Below are positions 52,383 to 64,000 of a stretch of 64,000 nt of DNA, in pieces. Numbering within the stretch: the stretch's first letter is position 1; each line of letters starts with the position of its first letter. The position numbers and the translations under genes were made by a program. The stretch is from Todiramphus chloris collaris (Eukaryota > Chordata > Aves > Coraciiformes > Alcedinidae): positions 7,049,669-7,113,668 of the forward strand of contig JANVCC010000077.1 of NCBI GenBank assembly GCA_025345505.1, read 5' to 3'. The notes below the pieces were generated by a model, which saw nothing but the letters and a program-made list of their open reading frames with translations, did not search any database and had not been told where the DNA came from.

Positions 52383-55300
52383 ATCCCCTAGAAATGAAAG
52401 TATCGCTTAAATCAACCTTGTAACTATGTAATTTCTATATTGGATAATCCACTTTCACCAAGAATACTGCAGATAAATAAACATCAATTGTCTTTTTTTA
52501 AAAGCATCTATTAAGCTTATCTAAAAGTGAGAAAAAAAAACCCACTTCAAATTCACTAATGTAAACAAAGTACTAACTCTTTCTACGGTACTGCTCTGTG
52601 AAACTCGAAAAGAAAACCTAACAACTTCCACTTTCTTTGTAATTCCCAAACTCAGCCACTGAAACATTTTTAACATCTACCAAAACATTTCTCTACTTTC
52701 TGCAGGCAACCAGCATCTGTGAAGGTTATCCAATTTCATTTTAAAATGTATTTCTTCTGCCAGTTTTAAAGCTAAAGCAGAAGCAGACAACTGGGATACA
52801 TCACGGGCAGTGTCTGTGGGGGCAGAAAGCTGAAAATGCATCTATTCAGAACCAGACCTGTATTTGGCAAAGGAACCAAACTATGTGGCTTCATCACTCT
52901 CTTTCCATCATTTGCTCTTCATGAAAAATGAATTCTGCAATCAATTCTTGCTACAGCTGTACTTGAACAAAACGAAACAGAATGACATTTACTGAACCTT
53001 GAAGTGTCTGTGTTTTCTCCCACCTGTGCCTAAAGGCATTTGTTCTGCGAGGCCTCCATTCCAGTTCCACTGTGCACTGTTCATGGCTGGCTACTGCCCC
53101 TACCCAGAACTGAAGTGCCATTTCTGTGGCCCAGCACCTGCAATGCCAATTTGCATTTCTGTTAACGACCAAAGGCCTCGGGTACGATGCTATGCTAAGA
53201 CAAGTGCTGGTGAAGCATGTCACCAACATCCCGTTGAATTACTGCCCTATCCAGAATGGCCTGTGGAGATCCTATTCTACTCTATTTAAAAAGCAGCACA
53301 ACTATTTGCCAAAATCAATTTTTAGCATTTAATGCCATCACAGCTACCAAAGTATCTGCTGATTTAACTGATTATTCAAATTATTAATAAATACCAAGAT
53401 TAACAGTAAGAAAGTAAGACTGAAGGGCTGGAATGTTAACCTGGGATCTGAGACATGTGCAGTCCCTGCTCTCCCACAGACTTGCTCTTCATCCCTTAGC
53501 CATTCCCTCAACTTTTTTCATTGTGCTTCCCTGTATCACCTTCCCTTCTCCCATGGGATTTGTAGCAATAGGTACATTAAAGACTGAAGTTTTCAGATTC
53601 TATGATAATGGGAACTATAGAAGTACCATAGATATTAACACTAGGGAGTAACTAGTCCACATGAAAAAAAGAGGTCATATAAAGCAAAGCTGAGTGCTTC
53701 TCCTTGATCTTAATTACCTTCTTACTTCATTACCATATTTCTTAATTATTTTTCAATAGATTGCAGCCCTTATTATAACACTAAAAGTGCTCATTTCCCC
53801 TGGAGAATCATTTTACCAGATAAGGCAAACATAACTAATTGTGAACATCTTCTCTGATCTGAAAATTCCATTTTTAGCTATTCTGCCCCAAACAAGCAAA
53901 TTCAGTTAGTCTGGTTGCTGTGAATAGGAGAGTACAGTTACCAGGTTATGACAAAAGACACGGTTCAGTCAAAGGCTGTTCACCTTACTTTATTAATTCT
54001 ATTTATTTCAGACTAGTCATGGGAAAAAAAATTCTGTCCTCAACTATTTTCAGACACAAAGTAACAGTCCGTGCATTAACAGTTCCATCTATTGCATTAT
54101 TAGAAGATGAGGTGGCTCAGCATTTTATTTCCTGGCAGCACAAGGCTAATGTATTGATCCATAATGTCAAGAACATCGCACCACACAGTCTTACAGCAAA
54201 ACCAACCCTTTTTACTTACATGAAGGAAAAAGAGCAACTGTAATTGCTGACAATGGATACAATTTTGTAGGTAGGATAGTGAGAGCATTATGAAACATAA
54301 AAACTGCTGCACCCCCAAGACTCTGCAGGATTGAACAACTGACTCAACAACACAATTCAAGTGCTTGCCTGTATCAAAGCTTATAAATAATCCCATGACG
54401 TGCACTGTGCTTGAAGTTAAAGAGACGCCTAAACCACTCTAGGGAATAATTAGCAAAAAGAATCCTGGCAGAAGCTGGCAGTCCTTCAGATGTTCAGTAG
54501 GAAACTGGGTTTTTTTCCTTCTCTTCAGCAATGTTTCAGTATCTTTTATTTAAACAGATATTTGAAAAGCAAGTAAGTACTATGGAAAAATATATATTTT
54601 TTTATTTTCTTCTATTTACATGGGGTCATTACTACATAACATTTTAGCCTGAAATAGCCTGTAAAGAACTACTTAAAGAACAATAAACAAAATGCATACA
54701 AAAAATCAAAACTAAATTATATTAGCTAGAGGCCCCAAGAGCTAGAGATGGTTCATTAAAATAGCTCCCCATTGTGTTTCATATGCATTTTGCTTTTCCA
54801 GACAATCACAAAGATAGCTTCAAGTGAGCAAAGATTTTCAAGATAAATGTAATTCCTTTAATCAGACTTCTTCCCGTATTTTTCCTTTCTTGAACTTTGA
54901 CATTTTTCTTCCAGCTGTGAGGAGAAACGCTTTTTAACATCTCTTTGCAATGTAAACTTCATAGTAGCTGAGACAGAAGTAAGTTGGGAAGCAAAGAGAT
55001 CAAATTTGAAAGCTCGTTGTTCTTTCAATCTTTATTTCTTGTATCTTTATAAAGAGCAACATGTTACAAGCATGACATCAAAGAAACCACCACTCCTCTT
55101 GTTATGTATCAGAATAAATAGGATATTATTATACTCTTCCAGCATGTCACATGATTACAGAAATATACACAGCAACTTTAATCAAACATTGAACAAAGAA
55201 TTGTATTAGAAGAAAGTCTTCTCTAGGTCACTGCTGGACTTGCTGAATATCTTAGTTTAACATTCCCCATTGTCTCCTAACAGCGGATCTGGTACTGTAG

Positions 55301-56329
55301 ATATAGAACCAGCATATGCAGTCATAAGAAGAATTAATTATTTCTCTTGCTGCATCAAACTCTTGAGGTCTACAACATCACAGCCATTCTCGGAGCATGG
55401 CATAACTCTAAAAGGACAAGTTTTACAGTTATACTGCCCTCTCCTATCTTCACTGAAGCCCTAAAAGAGATTCCTTCTTCATACTATAAAGACTAATTTA
55501 AGTACCAACCAGAAGCCAGTACAAACTTTTTGCCAATGTCCATCACAACTAAGAATAGGAGGTTACCTTTCTATATAGTGGAAAGTATGGCACTGCTACA
55601 GGATGCCAGAAATGACATCACATCAGTTCACCCACTGCCAACATTCCTACTAAAAGCAGCTTTAAATATGCTGGGCTGGCTAATCTTTGTTTTGCAATTA
55701 AACAAATCCTCCAGCACTGTTGAACCCTTCCTCTCGTGGTCAGCACTATCTTCTGGTTCAATCGGCCACAGGCACACACACGACTGATCAACAGCCATGG
55801 TAAAAACTAAGAAACTGTCAGTTAAGCAAAATTATGACTTTATGAGCAGCTTGCTTCTCACACAGGGATCACGCTCTGTACAGGCGAAAAGAAGACATGG
55901 GCACATATGAAACCAGCTTGATGTAGCAGACAAAAGACTTGGAATTTAGTACAATTTATTCATGAGAGGAAATGACGTATAGCATACCATATAAGTACCA
56001 GTATTTGATAAAATGAGGTTTTGGTCCTCATAGGTATCCCATGGCCTCATTTGCTTTGTTTTTTGCCTGAATAGTCAAGAGAAATCTCCTCAAATAACTT
56101 TGTTTTCTGGCACCAACAGGAAAAACAACAGTCAAAGAAACACATCAAACTTACAAACCTGGTGGGACATTTAAAAAGGAGAAATCCTTGACTTGGCAAC
56201 AGGTACAGCTGGGTTTGCTCTTTGCCAGTACCACTCAACACAGAATAGGCCTTATCTTATATTTCCCTGACATGTGCAACATTGTGAAGCTGTGCTTATC
56301 AAATATACACCCATTTTTACAAAAGGTAG

Positions 56330-57215
56330 AAAGTAGGACCCCGGGAACTATCGACCTGTCAGCCTCACCTCTGTGCCTGGGAAGATCATGGAGCAGACTC
56401 TCCTAGATGCTCTGATAAGGCACATGGAGGACAGGGAGGTGATCAGAGACAGACAGCGTGGCTTCATTAAGGGCATGTCCTGCCTGACCAACCTAGTGGC
56501 TTTCTACAATGGAATGACTGCATCAGTGGACAACGGATGTCAACTTCTGCAGGGCCTCTGACACAGTCCCCCACAATTCCCCCTTGCCAAGCTGGAAAGA
56601 CATGGACTGTTCAGTGGATAAGGAATTGGCTGGATGGTCACATCCAGAGGGTAGTGGTCAATGGCTCAAAGTCCAGACGGAGATTGGTGACAAGTGGTGT
56701 CCCTCAGGGGTCCATACTGGCACCAATACTGTTTAATGTTTTCATCAGTCATACAGACAGCGGGATCCAGTGCACCATCAGCAAATTTGCAGATGACACC
56801 AAGCTGAGTGGTACGGTCAATATACCAGGTTGTTCAGCCTGGAGGAGAGAAGGCTCCAGGCAGACCTTATAGAGGCCTTCCAGTACCTGAAGGGGGACTA
56901 CAGGAAAGCTGTAGAGGGGCTGTTTCCAAGGGCACGTAGCGACAGGATGAGGGACAATGGTTTTAAGCTACAGAAGGGTAGATTTAGATTGGACGTTAGG
57001 AAGGTTCTTTACTATGAGTGTAATGGGACACTGGCACAGGTTGCCCAGGGAGGTGGTGGAGGCCCCATCTCTGGAAAAATTCAAGATCAGGCTTGATGAG
57101 ACTCTGAGCAACCTGATCTAGTTGAGGATGTCCCTGCTTACTGCAGGGGGATTGGACTAGAAGACCATTAGAGATCCCTTCCAACCCAAGGCATTCTATG
57201 ATTCTAAATCCTATG
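56330..57215 (+). mobile_element. CR1 LINE, truncated and internally deleted, with reverse-transcriptase sequence
   Basis: This plus-strand CR1 copy encodes recognisable pieces of the ORF2 reverse transcriptase in shifting frames: [55 protein letters not shown] and the catalytic FADD box (56786-56797). Just after [11 protein letters not shown] the sequence jumps near 56830 to the much later segment 'ttgttcagcctggaggagag'. The end of the RT and the following region are therefore deleted. The 3' part runs through 'gttgcccagggaggtggtgg' to 'gcattctatgattctaaatc'. Frameshifts around 56555-56600 also break the frame. It cannot make a working enzyme. Confidence 0.95.
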
Positions 57216-58490
57216 ACAGTTATTCAAAGATACTACTAAATCAAGAGTTTTGATCCTGCAGTGGAAGAGGAGGTCTCCAGCATCTAGGAAGCTAACAATT
57301 TTGGAACAGAAGGTGGGAAATAAGGTCTTACAATAGTAGGAAAAATTGTTGCAGTGGTATCATAAACTATAGGAATGGTGAATGAGTCAGTGGCAGAGCT
57401 ACAAAAAAAATCTAAGATTACAATGACAACTGCTTGATGGATATTTACCATATTGGATTTGCAGCAACAATTTACAGCAGTATTTCTTCAGCAGGAATTT
57501 CTTCATCTCAGTCTGCCCTGACCAAACGCCACCTACTGAGGCTATTCAGTTTTGCCATTTAAGGTCCTATGTGTCATGGGCTACTAACAGAAGCAGCTTT
57601 TCCAGCAGGTGAACATCAAACAGAAGGGTGGGGTTTTAATTATTTTAAAATAAACTCTTAACTAAAACATAACATAAAGTAAAAAAGACCCTGGCCATCT
57701 TAGAGACAGGATCTGCTGCTGCATCCTTATTCAGCATCACAGAGCCTGGATATTTCCTGGTAACTAAAATATATTAAATGTCACATCCAGGCAGTTACTC
57801 CACAATGGGAGGTCTGATTCTTCAGTTGATGTAGAGTGCAAACAACCACTGCTTGTGCATACTAGGAGGTTTGGTAGGATTGTTTTAAGTGCTCTGTCTA
57901 GAGCAAAGCTTAGTTTTCTTCTATTTATGTTGATATTACCACTGTGGTACTTGTTTAATATACAGATTTACCACTGACACGAGTCAATGACTAAAAAGCA
58001 CCCATTTTCCATGCAGTTCAACATCCCTCCTGGTATTAACAGTCTCTACACATCCTCAGTTTTTGGGTAGGTGTTTTTCCCCAGTGTGATTTAGGAATAG
58101 TTCTGTGGCTGAGAACAGGAAAACAACCACAACAGCAACAACAATTACAGAAGGTAGGCAAGCCAGCCAACCTGTCGGGTTGTGCTAATAAAAATTGATT
58201 GATGAACAACTTCTAGCAGCACTGAGCAGTATTTTCAGATGAATCACTTAAAAGAGGTGCTGACCACCACAGAGTTTATCAGTAGCGAACCTTATGTTAT
58301 AAACATATGTTGTGCATATTTTCAGACTGAAACTAGTTGGTAGTTTCCAGTTATTTCCTTTTAAAATATGAACAAATTACAGGATAATGTATTATTTTGT
58401 AGTATTTTTCTCATTGTTTTATTATTGAGGGGTTTTTTTTACCCACAGTTTTGCTTTCTTTGGAATCCAAACCCTCACAGTACTTTTCCT

Positions 58491-58510
58491 AGAATCAATT
58501 AATTGATTCT
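58491..58510. repeat. perfect 20-bp AT-rich palindrome
   Basis: The half-site AGAATCAATT is followed directly by its reverse complement. The centre AATTAATT contains overlapping homeodomain-type TAAT cores on both strands. Confidence 0.85.
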
Positions 58511-61500
58511 GAACACACAAAAAATTATGGTTCTCCAGCTGCTTACTGGATTGTCATCAAAATAAGGTCGTGCCTTCCAACTCAAAATAGACAGCTGACA
58601 AAAAAAACCAGTGGCTCCTTTTTCTAGAATGTGAAAGCCAGCACAGGAAACTGATTAAAAAGGAAAGTAAACCCCCATTTTAATGAAATGACAAACAATT
58701 TTCCCCAAAAGTATCTTTCTATATATTTGATTTCAAAAGGGCTAGACTCTCAACCTCCTCCTAATGCAAGAGAAGAGAAAGTGCAAACATCCACAGAGTA
58801 TCAGGGAGATGGAATCAATCTTCTCTCCTGTGCTTTATCAGCCTGGCAGCCAGGAGATTATTTACGAGGGCCCAACAGTGAGAGGAGTTTTCCACATCCA
58901 CACAAGAGGTCACCTGCACCAGCCAAAGCAGGCAGAGATATAAGCAAGAATTCCTCAATTCTCAGCATAGCTGGTCAGGAATGGAGAACTAAACCTCACT
59001 ATAATGAATCCCCATGGGACTTGGACAAATGCTCATCTGATCAGTACATTCACATCCTGATATGGTAGTTTCTCACATCACAACAATATAGAAACAGCTG
59101 ATTTTAACCAATGCTACTCTACTGTACTTCCATGGAGATTAAGTTATATAATGTTATAAATTCAAAATAGTATTTTTGAACTAAAATAGTAAAGAAATAA
59201 GGAGAGAAAAAGAAGTAATTTTGTGCACCTAATTCAGCACACATTGAGAGAAACGAATGAACTGTACAGCTAGCTCAACATCACGTTAAGCATTTGGTGT
59301 ACAAAGGCTAATTAGCAATGGAAAGGATAATTTTTTTGTTGTTACAAACGGTTGGCTAAGACTTTGGGTCATGTTTTGGATTTTTTTAAGGTAAAGTGAT
59401 ACTTTTCATAAAGAGATGTATGCAGTTCTTCAAATATATGTACCTGCATATTTTTTAAGCTCCAGACCCATAAAGGTAGATGATATCTGTGTGAGATATT
59501 ATTTTTAAGTGACAAATACTGGATTAGACAATGCAAAATAAAGACCTTAGTTCTTCAGCTCTAACCCCTGAGGGCAAACGGGTACCCCAAGCATTTCTTT
59601 ATCTGTCCAAGAACAGAGAAAGCAACCACCCACACTTGACTTACCAAGAAAGCTAAATATATCTTTTTATACTTAACCCTCTTCCCCCGCCTTTTTCTAA
59701 GATCATAGTATCAAAAAAGAGAAATGTTTACTAAGCAAACAAAGATTTGCATGTCTCTTGCATGCAAAGAGTACCCACTTCGTCTTGCTTTGTCATAACT
59801 TACCACCAAAACTGTGCTGAATGTGCTTCTGGTGTTTAGAAGCAAAGCGCTGCGAGTCTCATCCCTTAGTAACCCCTTGCAGGTTGCTGCACACTGGCAT
59901 TCTGTATCACAGAGTCATACTTGCAGCACCTTGGAACACAGCAAAAGCCCCACTCACCAGCACCAGCTGCTCCACATCCTGCTGCCTGCCTCTCCGTGCA
60001 AAGGCAAACAGGAGTGACAGCCCAGAACTTGTAGGTCTGCTCAGTGATTGTACAACAATGTTTCCTCAGGTTAAATTCCAAAGAAATCTGCCCTCAACAG
60101 CACCCTAACACAGAGTAGTTATCAGCTTTTCATTCAAAGCATTAATAAACAATACTTTGAACTTTTAAGCCACCTTCCACTACAAAACTCTGAAACCTCT
60201 TCAGATGGAAGCTGCCCCCAACAGTAACAGCACGCTGCCATCAGCTTTACCTAGAGGGCAGAGAAACTGCAGAACAGATCAATGAAGTACCTCTCACAGA
60301 AGTACACATGGAGCCAGAGCTGGATAACAAGCCTTTTTAATTACACAGAGTTATGCTCTGCTCCTTATATTAACAAAAAACAGACTGAGGAGAAATACCA
60401 CACTCTGTTCAGCCACGTAACCAAGTCCACTGTTGATAAAATACCCCTGACAGGAAAGGGGTTTAACTGTTCAATCAGTAAAGAAAAGACAACTGAAATA
60501 AATAAATTGCTCTATGAACAAACATCCCAATTTCAGTCCAGTAGAACTTCCTCACCCTGTTTTCCTTCTGTAAATCCAAGAACTAACGTCCTGTGGATGG
60601 CTTAACCTACATAACTTATCACCAGAGATTGACATTGCAGAGCTATAGCCCCGGACAAACCTTTGCCGTTTGCAGACCTCTGATGTATTTCTAGTTCCAT
60701 TTGTGCTCTCAAGCAGTAATGTTTCTGGACCTCAAAAGCTCCAGCCTTTCAGAGCAGTGATGACAAGCTGGAGGAACAACTGAGATCCTTCAGAGGTGGC
60801 TCACTTTATGGCTTTACTTCTAGTACTTCCTGGGTTGAACGGTACTAAAGGGAGTGGCACGAGCAAAATAGGTGTGTCTGTGTTCCCAAACAGTTTAAAG
60901 GAAAAGTGAGTATTTTCCTCCAGATGTTCCACTAGTCATGAAGGACTGTGGTATATTGTCCTTCAAACAGCAACATGTTCCAACGTATTGGCCATCTCAA
61001 GGCATCTGATATTATTGCCAAATTTCTTTTTCATACAGAAAGATCCTAGCCAGCCTCCAAGGATGCTGCAAACACACTTGATTTTTCCTGAGACTGTTTT
61101 CTTTATATTTTAGTCTGTGTCTCATCTCCACTCCACCGCTTTTCTTTTACGGGTATATTGCACCTAAACAAAAGAGTAAGAGCCTGTGGAAGAAGGGGAT
61201 CAAAGAAACACTGATACCACTTTTCACGAGCACGCTTACAGCAGGGAAAGCCAAATTCCCAGGCATCCTCCTCAGGTTCCTACAACACCCCACCCAGATA
61301 GACACAATTAGGCTGACTGTTAAGTGTAGACTTCCAGGCATTTCCTTCTACGCAGTTGTACATATCCAGAGACAAACTGTTCCATGAGCAGCTGAATTAA
61401 TGAATCTTTTTTTCTGACAGATTTGCGTCCAACATCCTCAATACCCATCGGGTTTGCCCTACCTCCATGTAACATCCTCTTGGCAGTATCATTCCCAGAA

Positions 61501-62895
61501 ATACTTCCAGTTCCTTTCCATATGTCTGCTTTCCCAGTTCCTCTTCATGTCCTTTAAATCCACCCACAGAACCCTTAAGCTGTCTTCCTTTACTGCTTCA
61601 GTATCTTCTGTTTACACTCATACCTCCTAAACCGCAGTCTCTCTCACTCTCAACTTTCTCCTGTACCCCAGCTACTGGTTAGTATCCGTGAAAGGAGGAG
61701 AGAGTGAAGACTGACAGAGCAGTTGTAGAACCCTCATGTCCTAGGAAAAGAGCAAAATATGAAGTATAGAAGCTGACAACTTGCAACCTGAAGTCCTCTC
61801 TAGAACACACTTATAGTACTCTGTATATTATTATGGACTGAGAGATGCTCCTGCAACAAGAATCCCACTTTAACCCTGAGATTTCACTTTAGATGACAAA
61901 AACCTGCTATGTCTCCTCTAAACATGTATGAAAAGATGCCAGAAACATTCAAAAACGTTTGAGTTTCTGTGTGGCTACTGCTAAATCCGACCAAATTTTG
62001 GCCAGCTACTTTTAATTCCCTGCTTCAAATGCTAAATCCTGAATTTCCTGAAGTCTTGATTTCATTTTCCCCGCAATGAACTGTCATCTTCTCAGCCAGC
62101 TTGTTAAAAACACACACTCATGCAGATCCACAGACAAATGTAAACACAGGCACAGATTGTGGTCTCTCTACCTTTCTTCTCAGTCTGGCATTCTCCTCCT
62201 CTGGCTTCGTGCATTTTATTTGCTGCCAAATTAAGAGGAGTGCAGGACAGGGCGTTCACTCCGTTTGGACTTTTAACTTGCTTGGCTGAAAATTCTTAGC
62301 TCATCAGAAACACACAGCATTCTCTCCGCTCCCCTTCTTTTTAATAATCAAAGCACTCTACACTTTAATTACCATTAATACCCCTCTGATGTGGTAAGCA
62401 GATACAATTACTACTGTTCTACAAACAAAAAAAATTAAAATACTATATTCCCAGGAAGTACTGACCACTAGCATTCATTTATTTTATGTACTCTGCTCCC
62501 ACATACAGCTGCGTGTTGTGTATCTGTCTCAGATGAAATGGTGAAGAGGAGCTCTATGGGTCCAGAAATAACTTCTTCTCATTAAGGGGCAAGTTCCTTA
62601 GGTATGTCAGTGTGACCTGTGCAGTTAACTGTCATTTATTTATTTTTTTTGTTCAGCTAAAGAGATGAAAGAGAAGGAAGAAGAGAATGATTCAGTATAC
62701 ATCTATATGTTGTACAAGTCACCACACTCACACTAGCTACGCATTATTAGTAGCATCAGGTGTTATATTTGAGACACATATAAACTTAAGTCTTTTATAT
62801 GGCTACGTGTGCACATACACATCACCTCTGGGACACAACTGATTGCATGTTGACTTTGATATACGTTAAATTAACTGACCGTCTCTAGCAGTTTC

Positions 62896-62935
62896 GTACA
62901 CCATGTGAGAAGTGATCACTTCTCACGCGTGGTAC
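62896..62935. repeat. 40-bp palindrome with a perfect 22-bp core
   Basis: Positions 62905-62926 are a perfect inverted repeat with half-site GTGAGAAGTGA and no spacer. The symmetry resumes outside it with GTAC at 62896-62899 and 62932-62935 around a few mismatched bases. It could extrude as a hairpin or be a dimeric binding site. No target-site duplication was recognised. Confidence 0.8.
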
Positions 62936-63689
62936 TAGTCCTGAGGCTTATCTCAGGAATTTCCATACATGCTTCCTCATGCTGAAGGTCTAGCCTCCAA
63001 ACAGTGGAGAATCTGAAACCTGCTAGTGTTCTGTCATAAATATCATACATTGTTCCCATGAAAAAACCCATGTAAACCTTGCCAAATGACAAGGCTCTGA
63101 AATACTGCAGTCTGTTATGCTCAGCAGAGAGATGTTTTTGTTGGCTATTAAAGCTCAGCAGTGACTTGCTGGCTATTAGTTCTCCAGCAATTTCATCGGC
63201 TTTAGCTTCTTCCATCCTACACAGTTCTCAGGCTTATTGTAATTCCTCCAAAGTGATTGAGAATAATCAATCCCCATGCTGCAAGGGATATGCAGAGCTA
63301 CACTGGTGCCAGAAAAACAGGAAGACAACAGTATCCTCCATGACTCCACTACACAGACCAACAATCTGACATTTCTTCAATTTAAGAGTTTATCTGTGTG
63401 CTTTTTATTTTCTTTTAATGTCTTAATTTTTTTTTTTTCATGTAACTTCATGTAACCCAAACAAAAGCACTCATGGTCATAAACTACCAACTATCAGTAA
63501 ACCTACTCATCAAGAACGTTACCAGCCACTTCAGACAGCCACGGATCCATTCCTGTTCTATCTAGCGGGAGACACGTAAGGCATCCCAATTCTTCCGTCA
63601 AGTTTTAGAAGCAGTTCTTCCTAAACAACATTGTACCATAATAGCACAGCCTGCTCCTTGGAAGATTTTATCCCTGTTGAGATATTCTT

Positions 63690-63832
63690 TCTATACTACA
63701 GATATGGAAAACACAAGGCAAGCGAAGACATCTGCCCAGCATCACAAAACTCTATGTCCAGCTTAGAACCTGAGTCTAGGTCTCGTGAATCCCAACCCAA
63801 TGGTTGAGATATTACACCTTCTGTTTAGAGAA
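63690..63832 (-). repeat. MIR-like SINE fossil
   Basis: On the minus strand the order is 'gggattcacgagacctagac', 'tcaggttctaagctggacat', 'gtgatgctgggcagatgtct' and 'ttttccatatctgtagta'. This parallels the MIR-type order of a tRNA-like head remnant, a core ('tgtgaccttgggcaagtcac') and 'tttccccatctgtaaaatgg'. It is diverged but continuous over about 140 bp. Confidence 0.55.
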
Positions 63833-64000
63833 AACTATCTATTTAAAACAAAACCAAACCACAGATGACAAGAAAAAGCAAAAAGACAGAGTCTTTAAAG
63901 GAGACCAATAAACTCTTATCAAAGGAAATTAACTTACCCTGTTCCTTCATAGCTTATCTCCTTACTTCTTCTCACTCCAAGTACCACATAATAGAAAATG

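Larger units (their letters stand above)
45288..64000. other. 5' flank or 5'UTR intron of ABLIM1, no coding gene recognised
   Basis: No protein-coding exon could be recognised in these 18.7 kb on either strand. The stretch holds one CR1 copy (56330-57215), a probable MIR-like fossil (63690-63832), a short CR1-tail-like motif near 52350, two palindromes (58491-58510 and 62896-62935) and A-rich simple repeats near 49.36 kb. There is no evident CpG-island promoter next to the first coding exon. The ABLIM1 5'UTR may therefore begin further right and be spliced to an acceptor-like TAG just before the start codon. The longest open frames (126 codons at 58688-59068, 107 codons at 53920-54243) have no recognisable domain. 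Confidence 0.6.

Noticed and set aside
53575..53655. 'tctatgataatgggaactat' followed by 'agaagtacc', similar to tails of some old SINEs
   Set aside because: The match is short and I could not name the family with confidence.

Overview
This window looks like nuclear DNA of a bird, or less likely another sauropsid. It is intron-dominated and AT-rich. It carries several CR1 LINE copies, two of which end in the ATTCTATG-type 3' tails typical of birds. Coding sequence is sparse and interrupted by consensus GT-AG splice sites. There are no bacterial-style operons, no rRNA, tRNA or CRISPR, and no gene dense enough to explain more than a small part of the sequence.

The only gene I can identify is ABLIM1 (actin-binding LIM protein 1), on the minus strand. 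Three exons are visible, read from high to low coordinates. The first is a probable first coding exon of the long isoform (45044-45287, 81 codons plus one base). The second runs from the linker into the first half of LIM domain 1 (13426-13560). The third completes LIM1 and carries most of LIM2 (1338-1521). The splice phases agree across all three (phase 1, then phase 1, then phase 2 leaving the window), so they can be joined without breaking the frame. The rest of the gene (end of LIM2, LIM3-4, the linker and the villin headpiece) must lie to the left of position 1.

Layout: 1-1337 is intron. 1522-13425 is an 11.9 kb intron with one CR1 3' end and a probable MIR-like fossil. 13561-45043 is a 31.5 kb intron. 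It holds a head-to-tail group of three truncated CR1 copies at 40967-42410, several MIR-like fossils, an old CR1/L3-like fragment close to the first exon, and a small GC-richer patch near 38.6 kb. 45288-64000 is 5' of the first visible coding exon, and is either 5'UTR intron or upstream flank. It holds an internally deleted CR1 with recognisable reverse-transcriptase sequence (56330-57215), another probable MIR fossil near the right end and two notable palindromes.

Most open frames of 60-140 codons in this window look like chance. They lack recognisable domains and often overlap frames on the other strand or repeats. I found no convincing undescribed system. The most interesting points are the highly divergent N-terminal exon of ABLIM1, the serial CR1 insertions, the ancient SINE fossils and the palindromes.
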